A stretch of DNA of 64,000 nucleotides, taken from Chitinophagaceae bacterium. GTDB taxonomy: Bacteria; Bacteroidota; Bacteroidia; Chitinophagales; Chitinophagaceae. Location: positions 62,001 through 126,000 of the forward strand of contig SCVJ01000042.1 in NCBI GenBank assembly GCA_004322425.1. The letters run 5' to 3'. A model generated the notes under the pieces. It did not search any database. It was not told where the DNA came from and saw nothing but the letters and a program-made list of their open reading frames with translations. Of the stretch, positions 20,496-30,268 are shown piece by piece; positions within the stretch are counted from its first letter, which is position 1; each line of letters starts with the position of its first letter. Made by a program: the position numbers and the translations under genes.

Positions 20496-21992
20496 CTATT
20501 TAATTAATAATTTGTTTATGATAATTTCTGTGCCCGGACTTAATAAATCTTTTAACCAAAAAGGACTTATTCCAATAGCGATGATTACGGTAACTAATAA
20601 AATAACAGCCAATCGTTCGTTCCAACTTGCATCACTTAAAATAGCGTGTTCCTTATTTTTTAAAGGGCCCATTATTACACTGCCAGTTGCTCTTAATATA
20701 TACACAGCTGTTACTACAATAGAAGCACAAGCAAGTATAGTTACGATTCGATAAAACAAATCTACTTTTTCCCAAGCACCAACAAAGACGGTTACTTCAG
20801 CAACAAAACCGCTCAGTCCTGGTAATCCCAAAGAACACAAACCGGCAATTACAAAAGCAGTAGAAATGAATGGAAGTACTTTTAGTAATCCACCTAATTG
20901 TGCTACTTGCCTCGAATGAGTTCGATCGTAAATCATTCCAATTACTGCGAAAAAGAGAGCCGTCATCAAGCCATGAGAAACCATTTGAAGAACAGCGCCA
21001 TCAATTGCAGTTTTTGTAAGTATTCCAATTCCCAGTAAAACAAATCCGCAATGACTAACGGATGAATAGGCGTTTATATATTTTAAATCCGTTTGCATCA
21101 TGGTAGCAAAGGCACCATAAATAATAGCAATGATGGCAAGAACAATAATTATTGTGGAATATTCCTTTGCAGCTTCGGGCATTAAATAAGTAGCTACTCT
21201 CAAACAACCATAGCCACCCAATTTCATAGAAATTCCGGCAAGAAACATAGAAGCCGCAGTAGGCGCAGATGAATGTCCATCGGGAACCCAAGTATGAAAA
21301 GGAAATAGAGCCGTAAAAATTCCAAAACCAATAAATGCAAAAGGGAAAAATAATTTTTGAACTGCAATGGGTAAATTAAGTGAAGCAATTTGTACTAAAT
21401 CAAAAGTTGGAGTTCCATTAATATTGGAATCAAAATAGATTCCTGCAAAGGCAACGAAAACCAGTGCAGATCCGCCCATTAGCATCAAGACCAATTTCAT
21501 GGCACTATATTCTTTTTTACCACTACCCCAAATTCCAATGAGTAAAAATTTTGGTATCACCGCTACTTCAAGAAAAAAGAAAAGTGTAAATAGATCAAGC
21601 GCAATAAAAAATCCATATGCACCAAGACTTAACAATAAAAGTAAAAAGAAAAATTCTTTACTTCGATGTTCCATATTCCAGGAAACTAAAACTCCGGCTA
21701 GCACGACAAATGCCGTAAGTAAAATCATAGCAATTGAAATTCCATCTACTCCAATATGGAAATTAATATTTAAAGGAGCATACCAAGTAATATTATTTTC
21801 GAAATAGAAATGAGCCAGATTGCCCGCTTCTCTTTCCACTATATAAAAGTAGAATAAGGCAATACTGAATATTAGTTGAGCAATAGATCCCAGCAAAGCA
21901 ATGGTACGAATTTGCTTTTGGCTATTCGGTAAAAGCATCGCTAGTACAGTGAATAGCGGAATTAATATGAGCGGCAATAAACTTATTTCCAT
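20496..21992 (-). CDS. nuoM: NADH-quinone oxidoreductase subunit M
   Basis: FPFHTWVPDGHSSAPTAASMFLAGISMKLGGYG; SSVSHCGFVLLGI; GLPGLSGFVAE. Confidence 0.94.
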   Translation of the reverse strand: MEISLLPLILIPLFTVLAMLLPNSQKQIRTIALLGSIAQLIFSIALFYFYIVEREAGNLAHFYFENNITWYAPLNINFHIGVDGISIAMILLTAFVVLAGVLVSWNMEHRSKEFFFLLLLLSLGAYGFFIALDLFTLFFFLEVAVIPKFLLIGIWGSGKKEYSAMKLVLMLMGGSALVFVAFAGIYFDSNINGTPTFDLVQIASLNLPIAVQKLFFPFAFIGFGIFTALFPFHTWVPDGHSSAPTAASMFLAGISMKLGGYGCLRVATYLMPEAAKEYSTIIIVLAIIAIIYGAFATMMQTDLKYINAYSSVSHCGFVLLGIGILTKTAIDGAVLQMVSHGLMTALFFAVIGMIYDRTHSRQVAQLGGLLKVLPFISTAFVIAGLCSLGLPGLSGFVAEVTVFVGAWEKVDLFYRIVTILACASIVVTAVYILRATGSVIMGPLKNKEHAILSDASWNERLAVILLVTVIIAIGISPFWLKDLLSPGTEIIINKLLIK

Positions 21993-23911
21993 AAATAAAT
22001 AAAGACTACTAACATTGAAATTATACCTGCAAAAAAGTAAAGTAAATAATGTTGAATTTTTCCTGACTGCACTTTTCGAATCAAGAAAGAAATATTTTGT
22101 GTACTGTTGGCAATGCCATTCATCATCCCATCTACAATATTTTTATCAATCCAAGCAGCTGGACGTCCTACTAGATTAAAAATTATTTTTTCAGTTATAA
22201 AAAGATAAAGCTCGTCCACATAAAATTTATGATAAGCAGCTCGATAAATGCTGCCGAAAGAAACTGCCAGTTGTTTTGCTTTGTTACTTTCATTTTTGTA
22301 AATCCACAAAGCGATTAAAATGCCTGCAACTGCAATTGTAACGGGTGCTATGGAAAAAATTGGGTCAAAATGTGAAGCTGCTACTTTGTTGTTGAAAGAA
22401 ATATATTTTCCAAAAGGAATAAATCCAACAAGAACCGAACAGGTTGCTAAAAGAACAAGAGGTAATTTCATCGTCCACGTTCCTTCATGATGGAAATGGT
22501 GAAGTTCTTTTTGTTTGTTCCAGAATATTGAAAAGTATAAACGGAACATATAAAATGCCGTTAATCCAGAAGTAATTAAGGCAATAAAAAATACAATTTT
22601 ATTTGAATGATAGGCGGCTAATAATATTTCTTCTTTACTAAAAAATCCTGCGAAAGGTGGTATCCCTGCGATTGCCAAGCAAGCAATTAAAAACGTCAGA
22701 TGAGTAATCGGCATATATTTTCTTAATCCACCCATATCTTTCATTTCGTTGCTGTGCACAATATGTATTATTGCGCCCGCAGCAAGAAATAATAACGATT
22801 TGAAAAATGCATGAGTGAATAAATGAAATAAGGAAGCAGTATATCCTAAAGAATTTTCTATACCCACGTTTGAACTTCCGATTGCAAACATCATAAATCC
22901 AATTTGAGACATAGTAGAATATGCCAATACTCTTTTGATATCTGTTTGTGTACACGCAATAACGGCTGCTAAAAATGCAGAAATCAATCCAACAAATGTT
23001 ACAATATTCAATGCAGTTTCTGCAATAGAAAAAAGAGGGAATAAGCGAGCTACTAAAAAAACTCCAGCAACCACCATTGTTGCAGCGTGAATTAATGCAG
23101 AAACAGGAGTGGGGCCTTCCATTGCATCCGGCAACCAAATGTGCAATGGGAACATGGCGCTTTTGCCAGCACCACCCATAAAAATTAAAATCAAACTCCA
23201 AGTTAAAATACTTACACCCGCAAAGGAGGCTGTAGTTATTGCAGTGAATTGTAAAGATTGTGTATCCGTTAATTGACGAATAAGTGTGCTGAATTCAAAA
23301 CTATCTCCATAATAGCCCAATAAAAGAATACCGATGAGAAAACCTAAATCTGCAAATCGAGTAACAACGAATGCTTTTTTTGATGCAGCTACTGCAGCAG
23401 GTTTTTCAAAATAAAATCCGATTAATAAAAAAGAAGACACCCCAACCAATTCCCAAAAAATATAAATTTGAAATAGATTACTGGATATGATTAATCCTAA
23501 CATGGAAAAGGTGAAAAGAGAAAGAAAAGAAAAATAAGTTGCTAATCTCTCTTCACCTTTCATATAACCGATACTGAAAAGATGCACCATGAATGAAATA
23601 AATGTTACAACAACCAGCATCATTACAGAAATAGGATCCATCAAAATACCCAGGTCAATGGATAAATTATTTGAAAAACTAAGCCAGGTGATATGGAAGA
23701 CAGTAAGAGTTGGATAAGTTCCGTTGATGGGGCCTTCTACAATAAAATAATTATAAGATGTGTACAGCGCCAACAACGTACATGTTAGCAATAATAGTGA
23801 ACCGATAACGCCAGAGCTTTTTGAAAAATATTTTTTTCCGAATAAACCCAACACAACAAATCCGCATAAGGGCAATAAGAGAATTAAGGATATGATAATT
23901 GAGTAATTCAT
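21983..23911 (-). CDS. nuoL: NADH-quinone oxidoreductase subunit L
   Basis: FWELVGVSSFLLIGFYFEKPAAVAASKKAFVVTRFADLGF; FPLHIWLPDAMEGPTPVSALIHAATMVVAGVFL. Confidence 0.95.
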   Translation of the reverse strand: MNYSIIISLILLLPLCGFVVLGLFGKKYFSKSSGVIGSLLLLTCTLLALYTSYNYFIVEGPINGTYPTLTVFHITWLSFSNNLSIDLGILMDPISVMMLVVVTFISFMVHLFSIGYMKGEERLATYFSFLSLFTFSMLGLIISSNLFQIYIFWELVGVSSFLLIGFYFEKPAAVAASKKAFVVTRFADLGFLIGILLLGYYGDSFEFSTLIRQLTDTQSLQFTAITTASFAGVSILTWSLILIFMGGAGKSAMFPLHIWLPDAMEGPTPVSALIHAATMVVAGVFLVARLFPLFSIAETALNIVTFVGLISAFLAAVIACTQTDIKRVLAYSTMSQIGFMMFAIGSSNVGIENSLGYTASLFHLFTHAFFKSLLFLAAGAIIHIVHSNEMKDMGGLRKYMPITHLTFLIACLAIAGIPPFAGFFSKEEILLAAYHSNKIVFFIALITSGLTAFYMFRLYFSIFWNKQKELHHFHHEGTWTMKLPLVLLATCSVLVGFIPFGKYISFNNKVAASHFDPIFSIAPVTIAVAGILIALWIYKNESNKAKQLAVSFGSIYRAAYHKFYVDELYLFITEKIIFNLVGRPAAWIDKNIVDGMMNGIANSTQNISFLIRKVQSGKIQHYLLYFFAGIISMLVVFIYLWK

Positions 23912-23913
23912 TA

Positions 23914-24228
23914 TTAGTATTTCATTTCTGTTGCATCTTCTACATCAATGGATTGATGGCTGCGATAAAGGTTAATAATGATGGCAATAGCTACTGCAGC
24001 TTCGGCAGCAGCAATGGCAATGATGAAAATGGTAAAAAAGATTCCATCTAATCTTTCAGGAAATAAATATTTGTTGAAAGCAACAAAATTAATGTTCACG
24101 CTATTTAATATTAATTCAACGGCCATCAACATAGTAATCATATTGCGACGTGTAAATAACCCATACAAGCCAATGAAAAATAAAGCCGTGCTCAAAAATA
24201 AAATATGATTTATAGAAATTTCATTCAT
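23914..24228 (-). CDS. nuoK: NADH-quinone oxidoreductase subunit K
   Basis: LFTRRNMITMLMAVELILNSVNINFVAF; AIAAAEAAVAIAIIINLYR. Confidence 0.94.
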   Translation of the reverse strand: MNEISINHILFLSTALFFIGLYGLFTRRNMITMLMAVELILNSVNINFVAFNKYLFPERLDGIFFTIFIIAIAAAEAAVAIAIIINLYRSHQSIDVEDATEMKY

Positions 24229-24740
24229 TTTTCTATCGGTTTAGATTTCATTGCAATAACAATACAACCTACCATGGCGGCCAATAATAGAATGCTTACC
24301 ACTTCAAAGGGCAGCGCAAATCCTGTATTGTCTGTGGCAAGCATGTGAGTTCCAATTCTTTCAATATCGGAATCAAAATATTTATTTTCAATTCGAAAAC
24401 CATTCTGATAAATAAGTAAATACGTTAGTGCAAACCCGAAGAATATTGCTAACGCAGATAGTAGTATTCTGGAAGAGGATACTTTAGGCATTTCCTTTCC
24501 GGATTGTTGTGTTAAAAAAATTGAAAAAATAATTAAGACCACAATACCGCCAACATAAACAACAATCTGAACTGCTGCAATAAATTCAACAGCGAGCCAA
24601 AAATAAAGTCCTGCAATTCCAATTAACGAGAACAAAAGCCAAATAGCAGAGCGAAATATTTTTCGAGTAGTAACGGATAAAATTGCTGCAGCTAAAATAA
24701 ATGTCGCTAAAAAATAAAATATGATGGATGTTGCGCTCAA
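24225..24740 (-). CDS. nuoJ: NADH-quinone oxidoreductase subunit J
   Basis: LFSLIGIAGLYFWLAVEFIAAVQIVVYVGGIVVLIIFSIFLTQ. Confidence 0.92.
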   Translation of the reverse strand: MSATSIIFYFLATFILAAAILSVTTRKIFRSAIWLLFSLIGIAGLYFWLAVEFIAAVQIVVYVGGIVVLIIFSIFLTQQSGKEMPKVSSSRILLSALAIFFGFALTYLLIYQNGFRIENKYFDSDIERIGTHMLATDNTGFALPFEVVSILLLAAMVGCIVIAMKSKPIEK

Positions 24741-24760
24741 AGTAGTTGGTTTAAAAATTG

Positions 24761-25237
24761 TTATTCTATTCCTGCTCTAATTTTTGAATCGGGTTTATTT
24801 AAAATTTTTGTCAATTTGCTTCTATCAAATACACTGTGCTCAAATGTGTTTGCCATTTTTATGGCATCTGTCGGACAAGCCACAATACACAAATTGCAAA
24901 AAGTGCATAAATCTAAATGATAAACAAATGTATTAAGTGCTTTTTTCTTTTTTCCTTCAGGTGTTGTATCAATTTGGGTAATAATTTTTATGGTGGCGTT
25001 GGGGCAAGCTAACTCGCAAGCGGTACAGCCGGTGCAAGCATGTTCATTATTTTCATCGTGAATCATCACCACTTCTCCTCTAAAACGTTCCGGTAAGCTT
25101 AGAGAATCTTTGTTGTCGGGGTATTGTTGGGTAATGATTTCCTTATGATGCGTAAAATAATATCCTGTTCGTCTCATGCCGATGAGCAACGACTTAACAG
25201 CGTAATAAATATCCTGTAAATATTTTTTTAAAAACAT
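24761..25237 (-). CDS. nuoI: NADH-quinone oxidoreductase subunit I (2x[4Fe-4S])
   Basis: CTGCTACELACP and CTFCNLCIVACPTDAI ferredoxin motifs; RFRGE. Confidence 0.94.
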   Translation of the reverse strand: MFLKKYLQDIYYAVKSLLIGMRRTGYYFTHHKEIITQQYPDNKDSLSLPERFRGEVVMIHDENNEHACTGCTACELACPNATIKIITQIDTTPEGKKKKALNTFVYHLDLCTFCNLCIVACPTDAIKMANTFEHSVFDRSKLTKILNKPDSKIRAGIE

Positions 25238-25248
25238 AATTTAATCAA

Positions 25249-26325
25249 TTAAAAATGCCAACCCATAATTGCCATTAATGTGGTTAATAATAAATTAAAC
25301 ATACTGATAGGCAACAAATATTTCCATTCTAAATTTAATAACTGATCAATGCGCAAACGCGGAAAAGTCCACCGGAACCACATGATGATAAAAATCAGAA
25401 AAAAAGTTTTTCCAAAAAGCCATAGCGACGAAGGAATATAATCCATCAATTCATTGAATCTCGTATCTGTGCCAAAATGCAACGGCATCCATCCTCCTAA
25501 AAACAAAGTGGCACCCAATACACATACAATAAAAATATTAACATACTCTGCCAAGAAAAATAAAGCAAACTTCATTCCTGAATATTCTGTATGAAAACCT
25601 GCAGTCAACTCGCTTTCAGCTTCGGCTAAATCAAAAGGTGCACGATTTGTTTCTGCTGTAACTGCAATGATAAAAATTACAAAAGCGATGAGGGCAGGGA
25701 TATGTCCTTTAAAAATCCACCAACCATCCGACTGTGATTGAATAATTGTCGATATTTTTAAACTTCCAGTTAGTATTACAATTGTGATAATAGAAAGTCC
25801 GGCCGATAATTCATAACTCACAATTTGTGCGCCACTTCGCATAGCTCCCAGCAATGAATATTTATTGTTGCTCGCCCAACCGGCCATTAAAATCCCAATA
25901 ACTGAAACCGAAGAAACAGAGGCAACAAATAGAATGCCAATGTTTAAATCCCATAGTTGAAAATTTTTTGCAAAAGCCAATGGAGCTAAGATTACCATTG
26001 CAACAATCATTACAATAAAAGGTGCCAGATTGAATAAAAATTTATCTGCGCCATTTGGCGTCATTCCTTCTTTTACCATCAATTTCAATGTATCCGCAAC
26101 TGTTTGAAACATTCCCTTCGGGCCCACTCGATTTGGTCCAAGCCTTACTTGCATATACGCAGAAACTTTGCGTTCCATCATAATTAATATCAAACCCAAC
26201 ATTGAAAATAGCCCTATCGCACTTACTGCAACAATCACCAATTCTATCAACAATGCCGTAGTTGAATTAAAGGTGATGTTTAACCAAGTATGAATTATGT
26301 CGGCTATGTTTTCTAAACTGGGCAT
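25249..26325 (-). CDS. nuoH: NADH-quinone oxidoreductase subunit H
   Basis: ERKVSAYMQVRLGPNRVGPKGMFQTVADTLKL; AETNRAPFDLAEAESELTAGFHTEYSGMKFALFFLAEY. Confidence 0.96.
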   Translation of the reverse strand: MPSLENIADIIHTWLNITFNSTTALLIELVIVAVSAIGLFSMLGLILIMMERKVSAYMQVRLGPNRVGPKGMFQTVADTLKLMVKEGMTPNGADKFLFNLAPFIVMIVAMVILAPLAFAKNFQLWDLNIGILFVASVSSVSVIGILMAGWASNNKYSLLGAMRSGAQIVSYELSAGLSIITIVILTGSLKISTIIQSQSDGWWIFKGHIPALIAFVIFIIAVTAETNRAPFDLAEAESELTAGFHTEYSGMKFALFFLAEYVNIFIVCVLGATLFLGGWMPLHFGTDTRFNELMDYIPSSLWLFGKTFFLIFIIMWFRWTFPRLRIDQLLNLEWKYLLPISMFNLLLTTLMAIMGWHF

Positions 26326-26368
26326 ATAGTTTTATAAAACTTCTTTAGTTGGTTTTATTAATTTAATA

Positions 26369-27496
26369 TCATCTGTCAATATCTGGAATAACTAAATCAA
26401 GTGAACCCATGATGGCAATCAAATCGCCAATCTTACTTCCTCTTGCCATAAAATCTAAAGCACTTAAATTAGAAAATCCGGGCGATCTAAATTTAATTCT
26501 GTATGGTGTGGTTCCGCCTTCACTCACAATGTACACACCAAATTCTCCACGCGCTGTTTCTATTTGCGAATAAAATTCTCCTTTGGGTAATTTTAATACT
26601 GCTTTTGTTTTTGCTTGAAAATCACCTTCGGGAATAACGTCAATTAATTGTTCAATTATTGAAAGTGATTGTTTCATTTCTCTCATACGAACCATATAAC
26701 GTGCAAAGCAATCGCCACCAGTTTCAATTATTTCATCAAACTTTAGTTGTGAATAAATTTCGTAAGGATTGAGTTTACGTACATCACAATAAACTCCGCT
26801 ACCTCTTGCTACTGGACCAGTACAGCCATAAGAAATAGCATCTTCTTTTGAGATAATGCCAATTCCTTTTGTCCTATTTTGAAAAATAATATTGTCGGTT
26901 AATAATTCATCATACTCAACTATCTTACTTTTGAAATGTGGAATAAATTCTTTTACTCTTTTTTGAAAATTAGGATGAAGATCTGCCATCACACCTCCGG
27001 GAACCATATAATTCATCGTGAGACGAGTACCACAGGTTTCTTCAAAAATATCGTTGATCATTTCTCTTTCACGAAAAGCATGAAAGAACGGTGTGAGTGC
27101 TCCAATATCCATAGCATTCGCACCCCACCAAAGTTGATGAGAAGCCATTCTTGTTAATTCATCCATCAATACACGAATGGCTTGTGCTCGTGGAGGAACC
27201 TCAATTTGCAATCCATTTTCTATACATAAAGCGCAACCATGATTATTAATGTGCGATGAGAGATAATCCATTTTGCTGGTTACATATATGAATTGACGAT
27301 AACTTAAACTTTCACACATTTTTTCAATCGATCGATGGATATAACCAAGATGAGGTTCAATTTTTTTTATGGTTTCACCATTTAATGTAATGACCAAGTG
27401 TAATACACCGTGTGTGGAAGGGTGCTGTGGGCCTACGTTTATTATTAAATCGCCTTCAATTGAAGTATCCTGCACTATGTCGGTTTCGCGGTACAT
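26369..27496 (-). CDS. nuoD: NADH-quinone oxidoreductase subunit D
   Basis: NVGPQHPSTHGVLHLVITLNGE; GYIHRSIEKMCE; ARGEFGVYIVSEGGTTPYRIKFRSPGFSNL. Confidence 0.96.
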   Translation of the reverse strand: MYRETDIVQDTSIEGDLIINVGPQHPSTHGVLHLVITLNGETIKKIEPHLGYIHRSIEKMCESLSYRQFIYVTSKMDYLSSHINNHGCALCIENGLQIEVPPRAQAIRVLMDELTRMASHQLWWGANAMDIGALTPFFHAFREREMINDIFEETCGTRLTMNYMVPGGVMADLHPNFQKRVKEFIPHFKSKIVEYDELLTDNIIFQNRTKGIGIISKEDAISYGCTGPVARGSGVYCDVRKLNPYEIYSQLKFDEIIETGGDCFARYMVRMREMKQSLSIIEQLIDVIPEGDFQAKTKAVLKLPKGEFYSQIETARGEFGVYIVSEGGTTPYRIKFRSPGFSNLSALDFMARGSKIGDLIAIMGSLDLVIPDIDR

Positions 27497-27975
27497 TAAA
27501 GTTTTATCATATTTATAGGATCTTCAAAATCTTTTAACATTGGTCTTTTATTTTCCCAGCCATCGGGCAAAATGAGTAACCGTAAATCAGGGTGATGTAA
27601 AAAATTTACACCAAACATTTCATAAACTTCTCGTTCATGAAATTCGGCAGTACGCCAGATTGATGACACTGTTTCAATTTCAGGATGTTCTCTATCTAAT
27701 GTTATTTGTAAAACTAGAGGTTGTCGATGTGTAGTGGATGTAAAATGATACACCATCGTCAAATGAGTTTTCCAATCTATACAAGTGAGGCAAAATAAAA
27801 AATCAAAGTGGAATGAAAGATTTGTTTTGAGTTGGGTTACAACATTCAAAAAATCTTCTTTAGAAATATTCATTTTCAACCAAGTTCCACTTTCATCAAT
27901 AGTTGCAGAAGGTATCTCAGTTGTAAATTGAGGAAATAATTCAATGAGTTTTATTTTCAAATCTTCTTTTGTCAT
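27496..27975 (-). CDS. nuoC: NADH-quinone oxidoreductase subunit C
   Basis: VSSIWRTAEFHEREVYEMFGVNFLHHPDLRLLILPDGWENKRPMLKDF. Confidence 0.94.
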   Translation of the reverse strand: MTKEDLKIKLIELFPQFTTEIPSATIDESGTWLKMNISKEDFLNVVTQLKTNLSFHFDFLFCLTCIDWKTHLTMVYHFTSTTHRQPLVLQITLDREHPEIETVSSIWRTAEFHEREVYEMFGVNFLHHPDLRLLILPDGWENKRPMLKDFEDPINMIKL

Positions 27976-28529
27976 TGAATAACCTGTTCGGGTTTTTGCA
28001 TTCTAATTTGTTCTCTGGTAAGCCCACTTTTTATTTTTTCTTGTAAAGTAATCATCGCATGAAGTAATGCTTCGGGTCGTGGCGGACAACCGGCAATATA
28101 AACATCAACAGGAATTATATGATCTGCTCCTTTTACAACAGAATACGTATTGTAAAAAAAAGGCCCTCCGCTAGTAGCGCAAGCGCCCATAGCTATTACA
28201 TATTTAGGATCGGCCATTTGATCGTACAATCTTTTCAGCACAGGCCCCATTTTATTAACAATGGTTCCGGCAATAATAATTACATCAGCTTGGCGGGGCG
28301 TTGCTCTTGCTACTTCAAAACCAAATCGACTCCAATCATATTTTGCACCGGCCGTACTCATCATTTCAATAGCGCAACAACTAGTTCCAAAAACTAATGG
28401 CCATAAAGAATTTGATCGTGCCCAATTGATTACATCATCAATTCTACTTAACAGAACTCCTCCGGTGGGCGACGGATGTACTGTTCCTGGAAAAGCATCC
28501 ATTTGTGATGTGGTAGGTTTTATATCCAC
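27972..28529 (-). CDS. nuoB: NADH-quinone oxidoreductase subunit B
   Basis: FGTSCCAIEMMSTAGAKYDWSRFGFEVARATPRQADVIIIAGT; MGACATSGGPF; YIAGCPPRPEALLHA. Confidence 0.96.
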   Translation of the reverse strand: MDIKPTTSQMDAFPGTVHPSPTGGVLLSRIDDVINWARSNSLWPLVFGTSCCAIEMMSTAGAKYDWSRFGFEVARATPRQADVIIIAGTIVNKMGPVLKRLYDQMADPKYVIAMGACATSGGPFFYNTYSVVKGADHIIPVDVYIAGCPPRPEALLHAMITLQEKIKSGLTREQIRMQKPEQVIQ

Positions 28530-28870
28530 TTTAAAGCTCCTTTTTTGTGGGCATATAAAAACCCGATAAATAATATGAAAAAGAAAATAACAATTTCAAC
28601 AAACGCTAACCATCCCATACTTTTTGCCACAACTGCCCAAGGGTAAAGAAAAATAAGTTCAACATCAAAAATTAAAAAGATAAGTGCAAACAAATAATAT
28701 CCCACATTAAATTGTACCCAACTTGGCCCACGTGTGGGTACACCACATTCGTAGGTTTCACCTTTTTGTTTATTCTTCGTTGCTTTTAAAACTATTTTGG
28801 AAACCAGCATTGCAATACCGGAAAAAGCAATGGCAGCAATTATTAAAACAATTAGTGAAGAAGCGCCCAT
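28520..28870 (-). CDS. nuoA: NADH-quinone oxidoreductase subunit A
   Basis: YECGVPTRGPSWVQFNVGYYLFALIFLIFDVELIFLYPWAV. Confidence 0.94.
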   Translation of the reverse strand: MGASSLIVLIIAAIAFSGIAMLVSKIVLKATKNKQKGETYECGVPTRGPSWVQFNVGYYLFALIFLIFDVELIFLYPWAVVAKSMGWLAFVEIVIFFFILFIGFLYAHKKGALKWI

Positions 28871-28944
28871 AGCGAATTTGTGTTTGTACGAAAATAAGAA
28901 CTCCTATTTACAAAACGAACAGAGAGTTGTCAATTTTAAAACAG

Positions 28945-29667
28945 TTATCCGTATAATTCCTGGTGAATGGATTTTTTGTCATAACCCAATTCGACGATTC
29001 GATTTTTGGCTTCATCAATCATATTCTTCCATCCGCATAAAAAGAAATGGGCGGGTTGTTTTGATCCACAGAGTTCTTCATAAATGACATGCAAGTATCC
29101 GGTTCGTCCTTCCCACTGTTCTCGGGATAATACAGGAATGTATTGAAAAGTTGGAAGTTCCTTTTGTAATTGAGATAATTCATTATGATACAACAAATCT
29201 TCTTTTGTTCTTGTACCAAAAATTAAATAAATATTTTGGTGTGATATTTTTTTATTATTAATGTGATGAGCCATACTTCTGAATGGAGCAATACCCGTAC
29301 CGGTACAAATGAAAAAGAGATCATGATTCAAGTCATCTTCTTTTAGTGTAAATACTCCTTGTGGTCCACGAAATACTAATTCACTTCCTATATTTATTTC
29401 ATTAAAAAGATAGGTTGTTCCGGCGCCAAGTTTGTTGAGAACAATAATTAATTCAAAAATATTACTACCGTCGGGACTGTTGGCAATTGAATAACTCCGT
29501 AGTCGTTTATTTACTTTTTCATGAATGGGTAAATCTAGTGTTACAAATTGTCCGGGTGTAAATTGAAACTCTGTGATTTCAGGCACTTCAATCCAAAATT
29601 TTTTGGTATTGTAGGTTTCGTCTTCAATACGAATTACGTTTCCTTTTATCCAAGGTAATAATGCCAT
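28945..29667 (-). CDS. FNR-superfamily FAD/NAD(P)H-dependent oxidoreductase (ferredoxin-NADP reductase-like)
   Basis: FAD motif KRLRSYSIANSP; GPQGVFTL; nucleotide motif FICTGTGIAPFRSM; IFGTRTKEDLLYHNEL; FFLCGWKNMIDEAK. No fused 2Fe-2S domain. Confidence 0.88.
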   Translation of the reverse strand: MALLPWIKGNVIRIEDETYNTKKFWIEVPEITEFQFTPGQFVTLDLPIHEKVNKRLRSYSIANSPDGSNIFELIIVLNKLGAGTTYLFNEINIGSELVFRGPQGVFTLKEDDLNHDLFFICTGTGIAPFRSMAHHINNKKISHQNIYLIFGTRTKEDLLYHNELSQLQKELPTFQYIPVLSREQWEGRTGYLHVIYEELCGSKQPAHFFLCGWKNMIDEAKNRIVELGYDKKSIHQELYG

Positions 29668-29725
29668 TTGCTAAAGTTAATATACAAAAGTGAATGAACC
29701 AATCCTTGTTTTTGAAACTATATTA

Positions 29726-30265
29726 TCACAAATGGGCATCAGGCTCCAACAGCACAATTGTTTTGCTTCTTGCGAAATATTTTTTTCCTCTCCAATAATA
29801 TCCTAAAACAAGTTCTGAATTTTTAATAATTCGAGCTAAATAGCGAGATCGAAAAGTAGCCATATCGCTTATGAGACCAATAGGATAGGCTAGTACAATT
29901 TTATTATTTGTATTGGGAACTAAATAGGTTGTATCGCCTAATGTGTTTGCAGGGTAAATAAGTTTAGTAACGGGTGTGGTTGCAATTTTTTCACATTTTG
30001 CTTTGAATCTTTTTCCGGATATCCATAAATCAACCGGTTCGATTTCTTCCAAATTATCTGTTTCAATATAAAACCAATAATTATAAGTTGGAAGGTGCTC
30101 GGTTCTGATGGTATTTCCTTTTTCATCAGTTATCTTTTGTAAAATTCCAGGAATATTATCCTGTTTGTAGGCATAAATTTCTTTTATTGGAAATGAATAT
30201 TGTGCAAATACTGCACTATTTAAGAGCAAGCCAAATAGGATAGAAGTGATTAATTTCTTTTTCAA
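29726..30265 (-). CDS. Exported hypothetical protein
   Basis: Signal peptide MKKKLITSILFGLLLNSAVFAQ; 3 nt downstream of the T9SS cargo gene on the same strand. Confidence 0.7.
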   Translation of the reverse strand: MKKKLITSILFGLLLNSAVFAQYSFPIKEIYAYKQDNIPGILQKITDEKGNTIRTEHLPTYNYWFYIETDNLEEIEPVDLWISGKRFKAKCEKIATTPVTKLIYPANTLGDTTYLVPNTNNKIVLAYPIGLISDMATFRSRYLARIIKNSELVLGYYWRGKKYFARSKTIVLLEPDAHL

Positions 30266-30268
30266 AAT

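Noticed and set aside
22638-23201. 187-aa same-strand ORF in another frame inside nuoL
   Set aside because: Composition (Cys/Tyr/Phe-rich, low complexity) is typical of a shadow frame of a TM gene; nuoL is unambiguous.
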